A DNA stretch of 64,000 nt from Alphaproteobacteria bacterium (GTDB taxonomy: Bacteria > Pseudomonadota > Alphaproteobacteria > GCA-2731375): assembly GCA_021776235.1 (NCBI GenBank), contig JAJFGG010000097.1, positions 1 through 64,000 on the forward strand, read 5' to 3'. This document shows positions 25,539 to 34,505 of this stretch, piece by piece. The notes beneath the pieces were generated by a model. That model worked only from the letters and a program-made list of their open reading frames with translations, made no database searches and had not been told where the DNA came from. Within the stretch, counting starts at the first letter, position 1. Each line of letters begins with the position of its first letter. The position numbers and the translations under genes are program-made.

Positions 25539-25569
25539 TTGACCTTCCAGTCGGTGGAATTCTCATCTC
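25539..25569 (+). promoter_or_regulatory. Possible CueR operator/promoter antisense to cueR
   Basis: TTGACC (25539-25544) followed by a 19-base stretch with the dyad TTCCAGTCGGTGGAA, then a weak -10 CATCTC. It points towards cueR on the opposite strand and no plus-strand gene follows. It may be a binding site without promoter function. Confidence 0.4.
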
Positions 25570-25604
25570 TCGCTGGAGCGGCCCAGAGCGGCACCGACTG
25601 GTTA

Positions 25605-26027
25605 TCAGTGCAATTTCGAGGTTCCCTTGGCCGTTTCGTGAACTGTCCCGGATAACCCGTCCATGATCGGACAATCCGGGCGGTGATCGCCGGCGCAATG
25701 CGCCACAAGATGGGACAGTGTTTCCTGCAGGTCCTGCAGTTCGTTGATCTTTGCCTCGATCTCTTCGAGGTGTTTTTGAGCGATGTTCTTCACTTCGGCA
25801 CTGGCCCGGTTCCGATCCTCGTATAGTGATAGAAGCGCCCGGCAATCTTCAATTGAAAAGCCCAAGCCGCGGGCTCTTTGCACGAACCGTAACTTGTGAA
25901 TATGCGCATCGGCGTAATCGCGATAGCCATTGCTCAATCGATCGGCAATGACAAGATTGATGCTTTCATAATAGCGAATGGTCTTGGGAGATAAATTTGT
26001 CGCCTTCGCCGCATCACCGATATTCAT
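25605..26027 (-). CDS. cueR: Cu(I)-responsive MerR-family regulator CueR
   Basis: 140 residues. An N-terminal winged helix-turn-helix (MNIGDAAKATNLSPKTIRYY) leads into a long dimerisation helix. Metal-binding cysteines C111 and C119 lie in CAGDHRPDCPIMDG, aligning with C112 and C120 of E. coli CueR. AGGAGG precedes the ATG by six bases. It lies 45 bases downstream of the copA ATPase gene on the same strand, so it is probably transcribed from the copA promoter and is thus self-regulating. Confidence 0.9.
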   Translation of the reverse strand: MNIGDAAKATNLSPKTIRYYESINLVIADRLSNGYRDYADAHIHKLRFVQRARGLGFSIEDCRALLSLYEDRNRASAEVKNIAQKHLEEIEAKINELQDLQETLSHLVAHCAGDHRPDCPIMDGLSGTVHETAKGTSKLH

Positions 26028-26072
26028 GATCTAACCTCCTATCAAATCATCAAACAGTTTTTCAACAGCCTG

Positions 26073-28526
26073 CTAGGTCTTGATGTATCGCAGTCTAAGC
26101 GCATTGCTGATTACCGATACCGAACTCAGGCTCATCGCGGCCGCCGCGATGATGGGGCTAAGCAGCAGCCCGAAGATGGGATACAGCACGCCCGCTGCCA
26201 AAGGCACGCCAAGGGCGTTGTAGAAAAACGCAAAGAACAGGTTCTGCCGGATATTCCGCATGGTTGCGCGGCTGATCCGGCGGGCCCGCACAATGCCGTT
26301 AAGGTCGCCTTTGACCAGGGTAACGCCGGCGCTTTCCATCGCCACGTCGGTGCCTGTTCCCATGGCAATGCCAATATCGGCCTGGGCCAGGGCCGGGGCA
26401 TCGTTGACACCGTCGCCGGCCATGGCCACGACGTGGCCTTGATCCTGCAACCGGCGCACCGCGGCGCTTTTTTCGTCCGGCAAGACATCGGCGACGATCT
26501 CGTCAATATTGAGCTGACTGGCCACGGCCTCCGCCGTCGTCTGATTATCGCCTGTCAACATCACGATCCGAAGACCCTCGGCATGCAGCGCCCGAATGGC
26601 GCCCGGGGTGGTGTCCTTGATAGGGTCGGCCACGGCGATCAACCCGGCGGCGCTGCCGTCAACGGAGGCAAACATGGCGGTCGCCCCCTGGCGGCGTAGT
26701 TCGTCCGCCGGAAAAGCGGAGATATCCGCGCCCTGTTCAGCCATCATGGCGGCGTTGCCAAAGGCGACCGCACGGCCGTTCACGTCTCCCGCGACGCCCT
26801 TGCCGATGATCGCCGTGAACCCGGCCGGTTCGACCAGGGCAAGATCCCGCGCCCGCGCGCCCGAGACGACCGCCTCCGCCAGCGGATGTTCACTGGCGCG
26901 CTCCAGGCTGGCGACCAACGCCAAAACCTCGTTCTCGTCGAAGCCGGGCGCCGGCATTACTTTCGTCAAGGCCGGCTTGCCCATGGTCAACGTACCAGTC
27001 TTGTCAACAATGAGCGTGTCGACCTTCTCAAACCGCTCCAGAGCTTCCGCGCTCTTGATCAAGACGCCGGCCTGGGCGCCGCGCCCGGTCCCGACCATGA
27101 TCGACATGGGCGTTGCCAGGCCCAGGGCGCAGGGGCAGGCGATGATCAACACCGAAACAGCGGCAAGCAGGCCATAGGCGAGCGGCGGCGTGGGCCCCCA
27201 GATGGCCCAGGCGATGAATGCGGCAACGGCGCAGGCTACAACGACCGGGACGAAATATCCGGCGACCGTATCGGCAACGCGCTGAATAGGCGCGCGGCTG
27301 CGCTGCGCCTCTGCCACCATCTGCACGATGCGGGCCAGCATGGTTTCCGAACCGACCTTGTCGGCGCGCATGATTAACGCACCAGTACCGTTGAGGGTGC
27401 CGCCAATCACCGTATCGCCGGCCAATTTTTCCACCGGTATGGACTCTCCGGTGATCATTGACTCATCAACCGCGCTGTGGCCGTCCAGGATCTCTCCGTC
27501 CACCGGAACCCCTTCACCGGGGCGTACCCGCAGCCGGTCGCCAATATGCACTTTGGCGAGATCGATTTCCTCTTCCGCGCCATCTTCGGACAGGCGCCGG
27601 GCTGTTTTGGGCGCCAGATCCAACAGAGCCCGCAAGGCGCCGGAGGTGCGCTCACGGGCGCGGAGTTCCATGACCTGCCCCAACAGCACCAAGGTGATGA
27701 TGACCGCCGAGGCTTCCAGATAGATCGCGACCCGGCCCTCGGCATCGCGAAAGCCCTCTGGGAAGACTTCGGGCAGTAATATGGCGATGACGCTGTAGCC
27801 GTAGGCAGCCCCGGTGCCGATAGCGATCAGGGTGAACATGTTCAGCTTCATGGTAAAAAGTGATTTCCAACCGCGCTCGAAAAACGGCCAACCGGCCCAC
27901 AGGACGACCGGAGTGCCCAGGGCAAGTTGTACCCAGGGGTTCCAGGTTCCCCCAACGATGCTGGCTATTCCAGGGAGCATTTCACCCATCGCCAGCACCA
28001 ATACCGGCACGGTCAGGGCTGCGCCGATCCAGAAACGACGGGTCATATCGATCAGTTCCGGATTCGGTTCAGCCTCTATCGTTATCGTGACCGCTTCCAG
28101 CGCCATGCCGCAAATTGGGCAATCTCCGGGTTCATCCTCAATGATCTCCGGATGCATGGGACAGGTGTATTTGGTTTGTGTTGCGCCGATGACCACGTCG
28201 GCTTCCAGCGCCATGCCGCAGTCCGGGCAGCTTGCTGGCGTGGCGCTCCAAACGGCGGGGCACATGGGGCAGATATAACCGCCCCGACCCGACGTATCGC
28301 TTGACGCGCCTGCCTGCTTCACTTTTTCGGCTTTTGCGGCGGCCTGTGCGGTGCCGTCCAAATAACCTTGGGGGTTTGTCTCAAACTTTCCAGCACAATC
28401 GGCACAACAGAAATAGTATATCTCGCCGGCATGTTCGAACGAGGGTTTTTCGGTCGGCAATGAAACTTTCATCCCGCAGACCGGATCAATCGCCTGTTCG
28501 CCATGATACGCCGCCGCTTCGGTCAT
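26073..28526 (-). CDS. copA: Copper-exporting P1B-type ATPase
   Basis: 817 residues from the ATG at 28526. Longer starts are rejected because the CueR promoter at 28582-28613 overlaps them and a Met at 28586 lies inside its -10. The N-terminus has a YHS domain (DPVCGMKV, residues 14-57) and two Cys-rich heavy-metal-binding segments (CPMCPAV...CPDCGM at 84-108; CPMHPEI...CPICGM at 120-144) instead of an HMA domain. The transport Cys pair CPC is at 464-466, phosphorylation Asp508 is in DKTGT, and GDGVNDAP closes the ATP site. Exports Cu(I) to the periplasm. Confidence 0.93.
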   Translation of the reverse strand: MTEAAAYHGEQAIDPVCGMKVSLPTEKPSFEHAGEIYYFCCADCAGKFETNPQGYLDGTAQAAAKAEKVKQAGASSDTSGRGGYICPMCPAVWSATPASCPDCGMALEADVVIGATQTKYTCPMHPEIIEDEPGDCPICGMALEAVTITIEAEPNPELIDMTRRFWIGAALTVPVLVLAMGEMLPGIASIVGGTWNPWVQLALGTPVVLWAGWPFFERGWKSLFTMKLNMFTLIAIGTGAAYGYSVIAILLPEVFPEGFRDAEGRVAIYLEASAVIITLVLLGQVMELRARERTSGALRALLDLAPKTARRLSEDGAEEEIDLAKVHIGDRLRVRPGEGVPVDGEILDGHSAVDESMITGESIPVEKLAGDTVIGGTLNGTGALIMRADKVGSETMLARIVQMVAEAQRSRAPIQRVADTVAGYFVPVVVACAVAAFIAWAIWGPTPPLAYGLLAAVSVLIIACPCALGLATPMSIMVGTGRGAQAGVLIKSAEALERFEKVDTLIVDKTGTLTMGKPALTKVMPAPGFDENEVLALVASLERASEHPLAEAVVSGARARDLALVEPAGFTAIIGKGVAGDVNGRAVAFGNAAMMAEQGADISAFPADELRRQGATAMFASVDGSAAGLIAVADPIKDTTPGAIRALHAEGLRIVMLTGDNQTTAEAVASQLNIDEIVADVLPDEKSAAVRRLQDQGHVVAMAGDGVNDAPALAQADIGIAMGTGTDVAMESAGVTLVKGDLNGIVRARRISRATMRNIRQNLFFAFFYNALGVPLAAGVLYPIFGLLLSPIIAAAAMSLSSVSVISNALRLRYIKT

Positions 28527-28581
28527 CTTCCACTCCCGACCCAGAACCCCGTCACCCAGTGTAGAGGCGAGCTCACTCTTC

Positions 28582-28613
28582 AACATAGGGATTCCAGTGA
28601 CTGGAAGGTCAAG
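28582..28613 (-). promoter_or_regulatory. CueR-type promoter of copA-cueR
   Basis: Minus strand: -35 TTGACC (28608-28613), then 19 bases TTCCAGTCACTGGAATCCC with a perfect dyad TTCCAGT/ACTGGAA, then -10 TATGTT (28582-28587). It is the best CueR promoter of the three and fixes the downstream copA start. Confidence 0.85.
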
Positions 28614-28692
28614 GGTTAGATTGCAGTTCAAATTTACGTTTTACAGCATGTGGCATATTGCCTTGTGGGCGATGACCACGGCGCAGCCGCTG

Positions 28693-29151
28693 TTATCTGC
28701 GCTGCGTATTCATGCGATCATGGGATTGGCGGATTTCAAGCGGCCATCTGCTCTTGATATAGGACAGGATCGCGATTATCTCACCGTCCGACAAAACACC
28801 TTCGTAACCCGGCATATCGCTTTCGTGCCCACCACCGGCGAGGGCGGCGGGTCCTGACTTGGTAATGGCAACGAGCACGGCATCAGGGTGGTGCCAGGTA
28901 TGACCGGACGCATCGTGGGGCGGCGCCCGCAAGCGGCCATTCGGTTGGCGCTCACGCCAGTCAGGTTGGCCTTCTAGGTTGGCGCCATGGCATTCCGCGC
29001 AATGTTTGGTGTAAAGCTGCCCTCCAATTGCAATGGCCGTGGGATCATCCGGACGCAATGTATCTGCCTTTGCCTCGTTGACCGTTATCACGGTCATGGA
29101 ACCTGCAACGCATGCTGAAATTAGAATGGCCTTTGCTAATCTGTGCATCAT
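28693..29151 (-). CDS. Periplasmic cytochrome c
   Basis: About 152 residues from the ATG at 29151; GGGAAA precedes it and the longer frame is not supported. A signal peptide (AILISACVAGSMTVITVNEAKA) is followed by one class I haem domain with CAECH in LYTKHCAECHGANLEGQPDW, and Met ligand candidates in ESDMPGYEG. It lies between copB and copA ATPase in the copper cluster. Role may be as an electron acceptor in periplasmic copper handling; partner unknown. Confidence 0.82.
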   Translation of the reverse strand: MMHRLAKAILISACVAGSMTVITVNEAKADTLRPDDPTAIAIGGQLYTKHCAECHGANLEGQPDWRERQPNGRLRAPPHDASGHTWHHPDAVLVAITKSGPAALAGGGHESDMPGYEGVLSDGEIIAILSYIKSRWPLEIRQSHDRMNTQRR

Positions 29152-29248
29152 TTTCGTTTCCCTATCTTTAGAGGGCTGTCTCCCAAGCAATGCTTGCGGA
29201 GAGTGAGGCCGTGAGCATTGCCGCTGCCTCGCCGCAACAAACAAGGGA

Positions 29249-29974
29249 CTAGAACATCAGTCTTGTCCCGATCACTAAGCGCCAGCCGTCGATGTCATCA
29301 CCCTCAGCTTCTGCAAAATCTTCGGTTTGCCCAAATTTCCGTTCATAGACAAAGCCCAGGTAAGGCGAGAAGGTCCGGTCGATGAGGTCATAGCTGAGAC
29401 GCACGCCCGCTTCCATATCGCTGATACCTGAACCAACGCCGATTTCACGGTCATCGGAAAACGCGGCATTGATTTCCACTGATGGGGTCAGGATCAGGTA
29501 ATTTGTCAGCAACAACTCATACTCCACATCCAGCCGGGCCGATGTGTCGCCGGTTTCGCTTATGAACAGGTCTGCATCGATCTCGAACCATTGCGGCGCC
29601 AGCCCCGCTAGGCCAACGACGCCGTACCAACGGTCCGCATCCTTTGGTGTGTCGAGGCGGACGCCGCCTTTCACATCAAAGAACGTCGAAATGGGCACTT
29701 GCAGAACCAACCAGTTCTCCAGCGTCTCGAAATCGTCTTTATCAAGGTCGTACTCACCCTCACCCAGCCAACGCAACTTCATCTCATCAGTGCCGACAAA
29801 GGCATCGCCATTCCAAGCCAGAAAGTCGTCGTCTTGATCACCCAGGCGATACTCAAACTCCTCCAACTGCGCACCATAAAACAGCAGGCCTTTTTCCTGG
29901 GCCCAGGCCGGATTGACCAAGGCCAGGGAGACCACCACGCCTATCCACGCAAGCGAAGTGAATAATCTTTTCAT
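29249..29974 (-). CDS. copB: Outer-membrane copper resistance protein CopB
   Basis: 241 residues with a signal peptide ending PAWAQ. The mature part is a predicted beta-barrel with alternating aromatic strands (EEFEYRLGDQDDDFLAWNGD, FFDVKGGVRLDT, LTPSVEINAAF, FSPYLGFVYERKFG) and a terminal aromatic residue (RLMF). This is the CopB/PcoB family. The Met/His-rich N-terminal extension of the Pseudomonas and E. coli proteins is absent. It follows the multicopper oxidase by 12 bases, the usual copAB order. Confidence 0.88.
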   Translation of the reverse strand: MKRLFTSLAWIGVVVSLALVNPAWAQEKGLLFYGAQLEEFEYRLGDQDDDFLAWNGDAFVGTDEMKLRWLGEGEYDLDKDDFETLENWLVLQVPISTFFDVKGGVRLDTPKDADRWYGVVGLAGLAPQWFEIDADLFISETGDTSARLDVEYELLLTNYLILTPSVEINAAFSDDREIGVGSGISDMEAGVRLSYDLIDRTFSPYLGFVYERKFGQTEDFAEAEGDDIDGWRLVIGTRLMF

Positions 29975-29986
29975 CTTCGTTACTCC

Positions 29987-31768
29987 TTACTGCGTCATCG
30001 ACTGGGATGAGACGGCGGGTCTTGCTTGGGCGGTTTTGGGGCCACCTTCGACAACGATCCTGCGAAACATTCCGGAAGCGGCGTGGTAGGAGAGATGGCA
30101 GTGAAAAGCCCACTGGCCCGGTGCATCGACCTCGGTCTCCGTATAGACGGTGGTACCGGGGGCAACACTGACCACATGCTTGATGGGGTTCCACTTGCCG
30201 GCCCCGGTGTCCAGAATGGTCCACATGCCATGCAAATGCATGGGGTGGCTCATCATGGTTTCGTTGACAAACTTGAAGCGCACCCGCTCGCCAAACCGTA
30301 GGCGGATTTCCTCATCATCCTGATACTTCTTGCCGTTAATCGACCAGATGTACCGCTCCATGTTGCCCGTCAGGCGCAGTTCGATCTCCCGGGTCGCCTT
30401 GCGATGTTTGTAAAGTGGCCGTTGCGCCTTGAGATCTTTGTAGGACAAAAACTTGCCGCCATTGGCGGCCTTTGGTGCCAGGCCGCTGCCGGGAGCATAG
30501 AACGGGTCCGGTTTCGACGTCTTCATGCCGGACATCTTTGAATGATCCATGCCTTTCATTTTGGAATGGTCCATTTTCGCTGCCTTGCCGTGTTTCATGC
30601 CCGGCATCTGTGAATGATCCATTTTTTCGGGCTTGCCACGCTTCGTACCTGGCATTTTGGAATGGTCCATTTTTTTCATGTTGCCGTGGTCCATTCCAGC
30701 CATTGTGCCGTGATCCATGCCTTCATGGGCCATGCCCATATCCGCCATGGTCAGCAGTGGTCGCGTCTCAAGTACAGGCATATCCCCTGCCAGGTCCTGG
30801 CGCGGCGCCAGGGTGCCGCGGCCAAATGCCGACCGTCCCATGGAAGCGGCGAATATTGTGAAGGCCTTGTCGGCCTTGGGGCGCACGATCACGTCGTAGG
30901 TTTCCGCCACCGCAATGCGGAATTCGTCCACCTTGACCGGTTGGACATTGTTGCCATCCGCATTGACCACCAGCATCTTCAGTCCGGGAATGCGGATGTC
31001 GAAGTAGGTCATGGCGGACGAATTTATAAAGCGCAGGCGAATGCGTTCGCCCGGCTTGAAGACACCCGTCCAGTTCTGTTTCGGCCCCTTGCCATTGATC
31101 AAAGGCGTGAAGCCTTGCAGGTCTTCGATATCGGCGGGCATCATGCGCATCTCGCCCCATGCCATGCGGTCATCCACCGTCGCACCGAACCCGTTCTTGG
31201 CGACGTCGTCGAAGAAGTCGCCAACTGTTTGCTGCTGGCGGTTGTAGTAGTCCGCCATGGTCTTGAGGTTGCGCATGATGCGGGCGCCAGCGTGAGGGTG
31301 ACTGTCTGTCAGCTGCACCACATACTCGCGGTCATAACGGAATGGCTCCCGCTTCTTGGACTTGATCACAATGGCGCCATAGGCGCCATCAGGTTCCTGA
31401 AATCCTGAATGGCTGTGAAACCAATAGGTCCCGGATTGGCGAATAGGAAATTGGTAGGTGAAGGTTTCGCCCGGCTTGATGCCGTCGTAGCTGATAGTCG
31501 GCACGCCGTCCTGTTGATAGGGCAGGATCAGGCCATGCCAATGTACAGAGGTTGCGACATCAAGGTTATTGGTGACATTGATGGTAACGTCCTCGCCTTC
31601 CTTCCAGCGAAGCACGGGCCCGGGTGACGCACCATTGTAGCCGACGCCTTCCTTTTGGAAGGCTCCGGTGTCGATGGTGACTTTATCCACTGTCAGGTTG
31701 TAGGTATCGGCGATCGCGGCCATGGGAATGCCGGCAGCAAGATACGCCGCGCAAATTGCTACGCGCAT
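29987..31768 (-). CDS. copA: CopA/PcoA-family multicopper oxidase
   Basis: 593 residues, GGAGA before the ATG. A signal sequence ends around AAIA. Copper-site motifs: HWHGLILPYQQDG, YWFHSHSG, HPMHLHGMW and the T1 block HCHLSYHAASGMF. Between domains 2 and 3, residues about 344-415 form a Met/His repeat (units like MDHSKMPGM, MDHGTMAGM, MDHSKMKGM), a copper-sequestering region typical of CopA. It oxidises Cu(I) in the periplasm and works with CopB. The same symbol as the ATPase at 26073-28526 reflects two naming traditions. Confidence 0.93.
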   Translation of the reverse strand: MRVAICAAYLAAGIPMAAIADTYNLTVDKVTIDTGAFQKEGVGYNGASPGPVLRWKEGEDVTINVTNNLDVATSVHWHGLILPYQQDGVPTISYDGIKPGETFTYQFPIRQSGTYWFHSHSGFQEPDGAYGAIVIKSKKREPFRYDREYVVQLTDSHPHAGARIMRNLKTMADYYNRQQQTVGDFFDDVAKNGFGATVDDRMAWGEMRMMPADIEDLQGFTPLINGKGPKQNWTGVFKPGERIRLRFINSSAMTYFDIRIPGLKMLVVNADGNNVQPVKVDEFRIAVAETYDVIVRPKADKAFTIFAASMGRSAFGRGTLAPRQDLAGDMPVLETRPLLTMADMGMAHEGMDHGTMAGMDHGNMKKMDHSKMPGTKRGKPEKMDHSQMPGMKHGKAAKMDHSKMKGMDHSKMSGMKTSKPDPFYAPGSGLAPKAANGGKFLSYKDLKAQRPLYKHRKATREIELRLTGNMERYIWSINGKKYQDDEEIRLRFGERVRFKFVNETMMSHPMHLHGMWTILDTGAGKWNPIKHVVSVAPGTTVYTETEVDAPGQWAFHCHLSYHAASGMFRRIVVEGGPKTAQARPAVSSQSMTQ

Positions 31769-31801
31769 AAAATTAGTCTCCGTATACGTTGGGATTCAAG
31801 G

Positions 31802-32380
31802 CTAGCGGCCATGCTGCATATGTATTGGACCCGTCATACCGGATTCATAGTGACCCGGTACGTTGCAGGCGAATTCGAGTTCAGCCGCTTTTGTGAAACG
31901 CCAAATCACTTCGGCCTGCTTGGCGGGCTCCAGCAACACGCTGTTGGGATCATTATGCTCCATCATCTTCTTGCCATCACCATGGTCCATTTTCATCATC
32001 ATGTGGTCGATGCCTGTGGACGTGATCATGCCGTGTTCCATCATCTCAGCCATTTCCTTTTGATGGACAGCATGCATTGCCGCCGTGCCGATATTGAATT
32101 CATGCAGGAACTCACCCTTGTTTGTGACGACAAAACGAATGGTCTCACCTTCCTTGATGTTGATCTCTTCCGGCTCAAAGAAATTATCGCTCATGGTTAT
32201 AGCGATCGTACGGTCAACTTTTGCTGGATCGCCTGGCACTCCAATAGACGTTGCGTGGCCATGGCCCTTTTGGGCACCGTGGCCGCCGGAATGTGAACCG
32301 GCGGCCAATGCGCCATATGCGGTAATAGTAAAGGTGATTAGCGCGGCCAGCGCCGCTGTCTTTATGGCGTTTGAAGTCAT
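31802..32380 (-). CDS. Periplasmic cupredoxin-domain copper-resistance protein
   Basis: 192 residues; signal peptide ending YGALA. A His-rich stretch (SHSGGHGAQKGHGHA) precedes a cupredoxin fold with type 1 copper ligands: His in GEFLHEFNIG, then Cys, His and Met in FACNVPGHYESGMTG. A Met/His-rich insertion (MMEHGMITSTGIDHMMMKMD) lies between strands. Close to the CopI/plastocyanin-like proteins of copper clusters. Thirty-three bases separate it from the multicopper oxidase, so they likely share a transcript. Confidence 0.87.
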   Translation of the reverse strand: MTSNAIKTAALAALITFTITAYGALAAGSHSGGHGAQKGHGHATSIGVPGDPAKVDRTIAITMSDNFFEPEEINIKEGETIRFVVTNKGEFLHEFNIGTAAMHAVHQKEMAEMMEHGMITSTGIDHMMMKMDHGDGKKMMEHNDPNSVLLEPAKQAEVIWRFTKAAELEFACNVPGHYESGMTGPIHMQHGR

Positions 32381-32589
32381 TTTATTTCTCCTATTCGGGG
32401 CACTTTCAGTGCGGGCGGAACAACTGATCAGTGTCTGCTGAAGACGGTCATAATCAGAATTCTTGAAACTGATGTTTGAGTATCTTTGGCGGCCGCGGTT
32501 GGCCGGGCAATGCGATATCGATTGCCAGGTTTGTCACGCCGAGACGTCGGCCGTCACGACGCCCAGGCCGCAGCCCGGGCGGCCAGAAT

Positions 32590-32958
32590 TCAAATTCGTT
32601 CAGGCGGGTGTAAAAGAGGCAGGGGCTGCAAACCGGCAGGAAATGCAATTCCGTATATTCGCTTAGCCCGCGCCGATGAAAGCACAATGAGACCTGCATT
32701 ATCTACGCCGATCGCTGGGACCCCCGATGCGCAATGGCCGGCTTCGGCTTGGCAATCTCTGTAATCGGCAGGTTCGTGTCGATGCTTGTGTTCGGCGGTG
32801 CCGTTTTCGCTGCCGTAATGCTGGAACATTGGGGTGCTGGCTATTGTGAACAAAGAAACGCTGTCGTTGCTGTCATTCGTCTCGTGCATAGGCCATAGGG
32901 CCAATACGAGGCTCAAAAAAACCGATCCCACTACGAAGAGTTGCCGCGCGTTGTTCAC
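32590..32958 (-). CDS. Small copper-linked membrane/periplasmic protein
   Basis: 122 residues from the GTG at 32958, chosen because a CueR-type promoter (32982-33012) lies inside the longer frame and GGGGA precedes the GTG. The N-terminal helix LFVVGSVFLSLVLALWP suggests an anchored or exported protein. Then come His/Cys-containing stretches (EHKHRHEPADYRDCQAEAGH) and a conserved-looking tail (YGIAFPAGLQPLPLLHPPERI). No named family recognised. The promoter makes a copper-response role likely. Confidence 0.65.
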   Translation of the reverse strand: MNNARQLFVVGSVFLSLVLALWPMHETNDSNDSVSLFTIASTPMFQHYGSENGTAEHKHRHEPADYRDCQAEAGHCASGVPAIGVDNAGLIVLSSARAKRIYGIAFPAGLQPLPLLHPPERI

Positions 32959-32981
32959 TGAGTTCCCCGTTCCATGAAAAC

Positions 32982-33012
32982 GATATGGCACTTCCCCCCG
33001 GTGGAAGGTCAA
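32982..33012 (-). promoter_or_regulatory. CueR-type promoter of the small copper-linked gene
   Basis: Minus strand: -35 TTGACC (33007-33012), a 19-base spacer TTCCACCGGGGGGAAGTGC, and -10 CATATC (32982-32987). Spacer length and the TTCC/GGAA half-sites match the copA promoter. Leader to the GTG start is only about 20 bases. Confidence 0.72.
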
Positions 33013-33144
33013 GTGCTTTAAGTTCGTTATCGACAGCAGGAACCCGTGATATCGGGGCAACATTGCCCCAACGGAGGCAGTCCCCCGCATGACCGGCGAA
33101 CGTTATGGTAGTGGGACCAGGCGGGTTTCCAAGCCGGCTTTGGA

Positions 33145-33819
33145 CTATTGGACGATTCTGGCAAGGTCCTCGGCCATGGAGTCCGGTTCGGCGCTTTGCG
33201 AAAAATGGCCGATGTATTCGCCGTCCGGCCCTAGCAGATAAATCGCTGTCGAGTGCACCAAAAGATACTCTTCCTCGCCCTCATTTTCGCGCGTTTCTGC
33301 CCCACTCTTGCCGCTATCCGTCTGCGTCTCCGTCATGACTTTGTAGTATTTCGCGCCGAAGGCGCGGGCAACCTCGCCCACTTGTTTCTCGTTACCAGTG
33401 AGGCCGATCAGCCGGGGATGGAAGCTGGCCACATACGCCGCCAGGACTTCCACCGTATCCCGGGCCGGATCGATGGTAATGAAAATGGGCTGTACTCGCT
33501 TAGCCTTTTCGCCCATCAATTCCAGCGTCGTTGATATGGCCTGAAGGTCCGTTGGGCACACGTCCGGACAAAACGTGTAGCCCAGATAGATCAGCATATA
33601 GCGTCCGCGAAAGTCGCTGCTGCGCACGACTTTTCCCGTGTGGCCAAGCAGCTCGAACGGCCCGCCGATGAGCGTGTCGGTCGCTGCCTCGCCGGGCCCG
33701 CCCGATTCTTTGGTCTTCGAGTCATCGGCGTACGCCGAGGTTTGTAGCGTCGACAATCCGATCCCCGCCAGGAAGATGACGGCGGCACAGCGCATTGAGA
33801 GATCTGGCATTGTTACCAT
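33145..33819 (-). CDS. SCO1/SenC copper chaperone
   Basis: 224 residues. A signal or anchor segment (CAAVIFLAGIGLSTLQTSAYA) is followed by a thioredoxin-like domain with the copper-binding CxxxC in YTFCPDVCPTDLQ and a distal His in LLVHSTAIYLLGPDG. Blocks FITIDPARDT and FHPRLIGLTG are family-typical. An insertion with acidic residues (KSGAETRENEGEEE) precedes the distal His. Sco proteins deliver copper to cytochrome oxidase or act as thiol reductants in the periplasm. Start is uncertain among clustered Met codons. Confidence 0.9.
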   Translation of the reverse strand: MVTMPDLSMRCAAVIFLAGIGLSTLQTSAYADDSKTKESGGPGEAATDTLIGGPFELLGHTGKVVRSSDFRGRYMLIYLGYTFCPDVCPTDLQAISTTLELMGEKAKRVQPIFITIDPARDTVEVLAAYVASFHPRLIGLTGNEKQVGEVARAFGAKYYKVMTETQTDSGKSGAETRENEGEEEYLLVHSTAIYLLGPDGEYIGHFSQSAEPDSMAEDLARIVQ

Positions 33820-33927
33820 TTCAACGTCACGACGCTCCGATGCCGTTAGCCGGGATCGGGATCCAGCTCAGAAACGCAACTCTATGTCAATTCGCGGCCC
33901 AGACAAGGGACAACGCAATTGTCACTG

Positions 33928-34437
33928 CTAGTTTTTCATCTTCATCTTCATTTTGCCGTGACCGCCGTGCGTGGCGTCTTTGCCGGCGCCCATGGCGCCA
34001 ACGCCCAATATCTTAACCTCCACGGTAACCTTGCCGGCATTGGCGAAGTGCAGGGTCACGGGGAAACTTTCGCCTTCTTTCAGGGCGTGTTTCAACTTCA
34101 TCAGCATGATGTGGTAGCCGCCCGGTTTCAGCATGGCCATGCCGCTGGCCGGTATTTCCACGCCGTCGACCCTGTGCATTTTCATAACGCCGTTTTCGTT
34201 TTTATGACCATGCAGTTCGGTCCGTTTGGCGACATCGCTTTCGACGCTGGTTAGTTGATCGTCGCTGGCACCGCCCTTGATGGTCAGATAGGCGCCGCCG
34301 TTGCGCGGCGTGCCCGGCGTGGCGCGGGCCCAGGGATCGACGATGGTGATATCGCCGATTTTGTATTCCGCCGCCGTGGCGGGCGCGATCGCGGCAAGTG
34401 TCAGCGCGAAAGCGCCGACCGTGAACAAACTTCTCAT
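33928..34437 (-). CDS. PCuAC periplasmic copper chaperone
   Basis: 169 residues from the ATG at 34437 (MRSLFTVGAF); the longer frame has no support. Signal peptide ends PATAA. The PCuAC copper motif is visible as His/Met ligands in NGVMKMHRVDG and HIMLMKLKHALK, and DPWARATPGTPRNGGAYL is the family start block. A Lys/Met/His tail (HGGHGKMKMKMKN) adds further ligands. PCuAC hands Cu(I) to Sco or cytochrome oxidase, fitting the sco gene 100 bases downstream. Confidence 0.9.
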   Translation of the reverse strand: MRSLFTVGAFALTLAAIAPATAAEYKIGDITIVDPWARATPGTPRNGGAYLTIKGGASDDQLTSVESDVAKRTELHGHKNENGVMKMHRVDGVEIPASGMAMLKPGGYHIMLMKLKHALKEGESFPVTLHFANAGKVTVEVKILGVGAMGAGKDATHGGHGKMKMKMKN

Positions 34438-34505
34438 ATCCCAAAACCTCGTATGATGGCAAATATCATGGCCGCGCGCCCAGGCGCACCGCCGTTTCCG
34501 TGGCA

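Noticed and set aside
24923-25708. 261-residue version of the cytochrome c protein
   Set aside because: The added N-terminal 105 residues overlap the CueR-type promoter and the cueR 3' end and have no recognisable sequence; the membrane anchor starts right after the Met at 25393.
26073-28631. Longer CopA ATPase reading frame starting at 28631
   Set aside because: The CueR promoter at 28582-28613 lies inside the extra codons and the ATG at 28586 is within the -10 hexamer, so translation must start later, at 28526.
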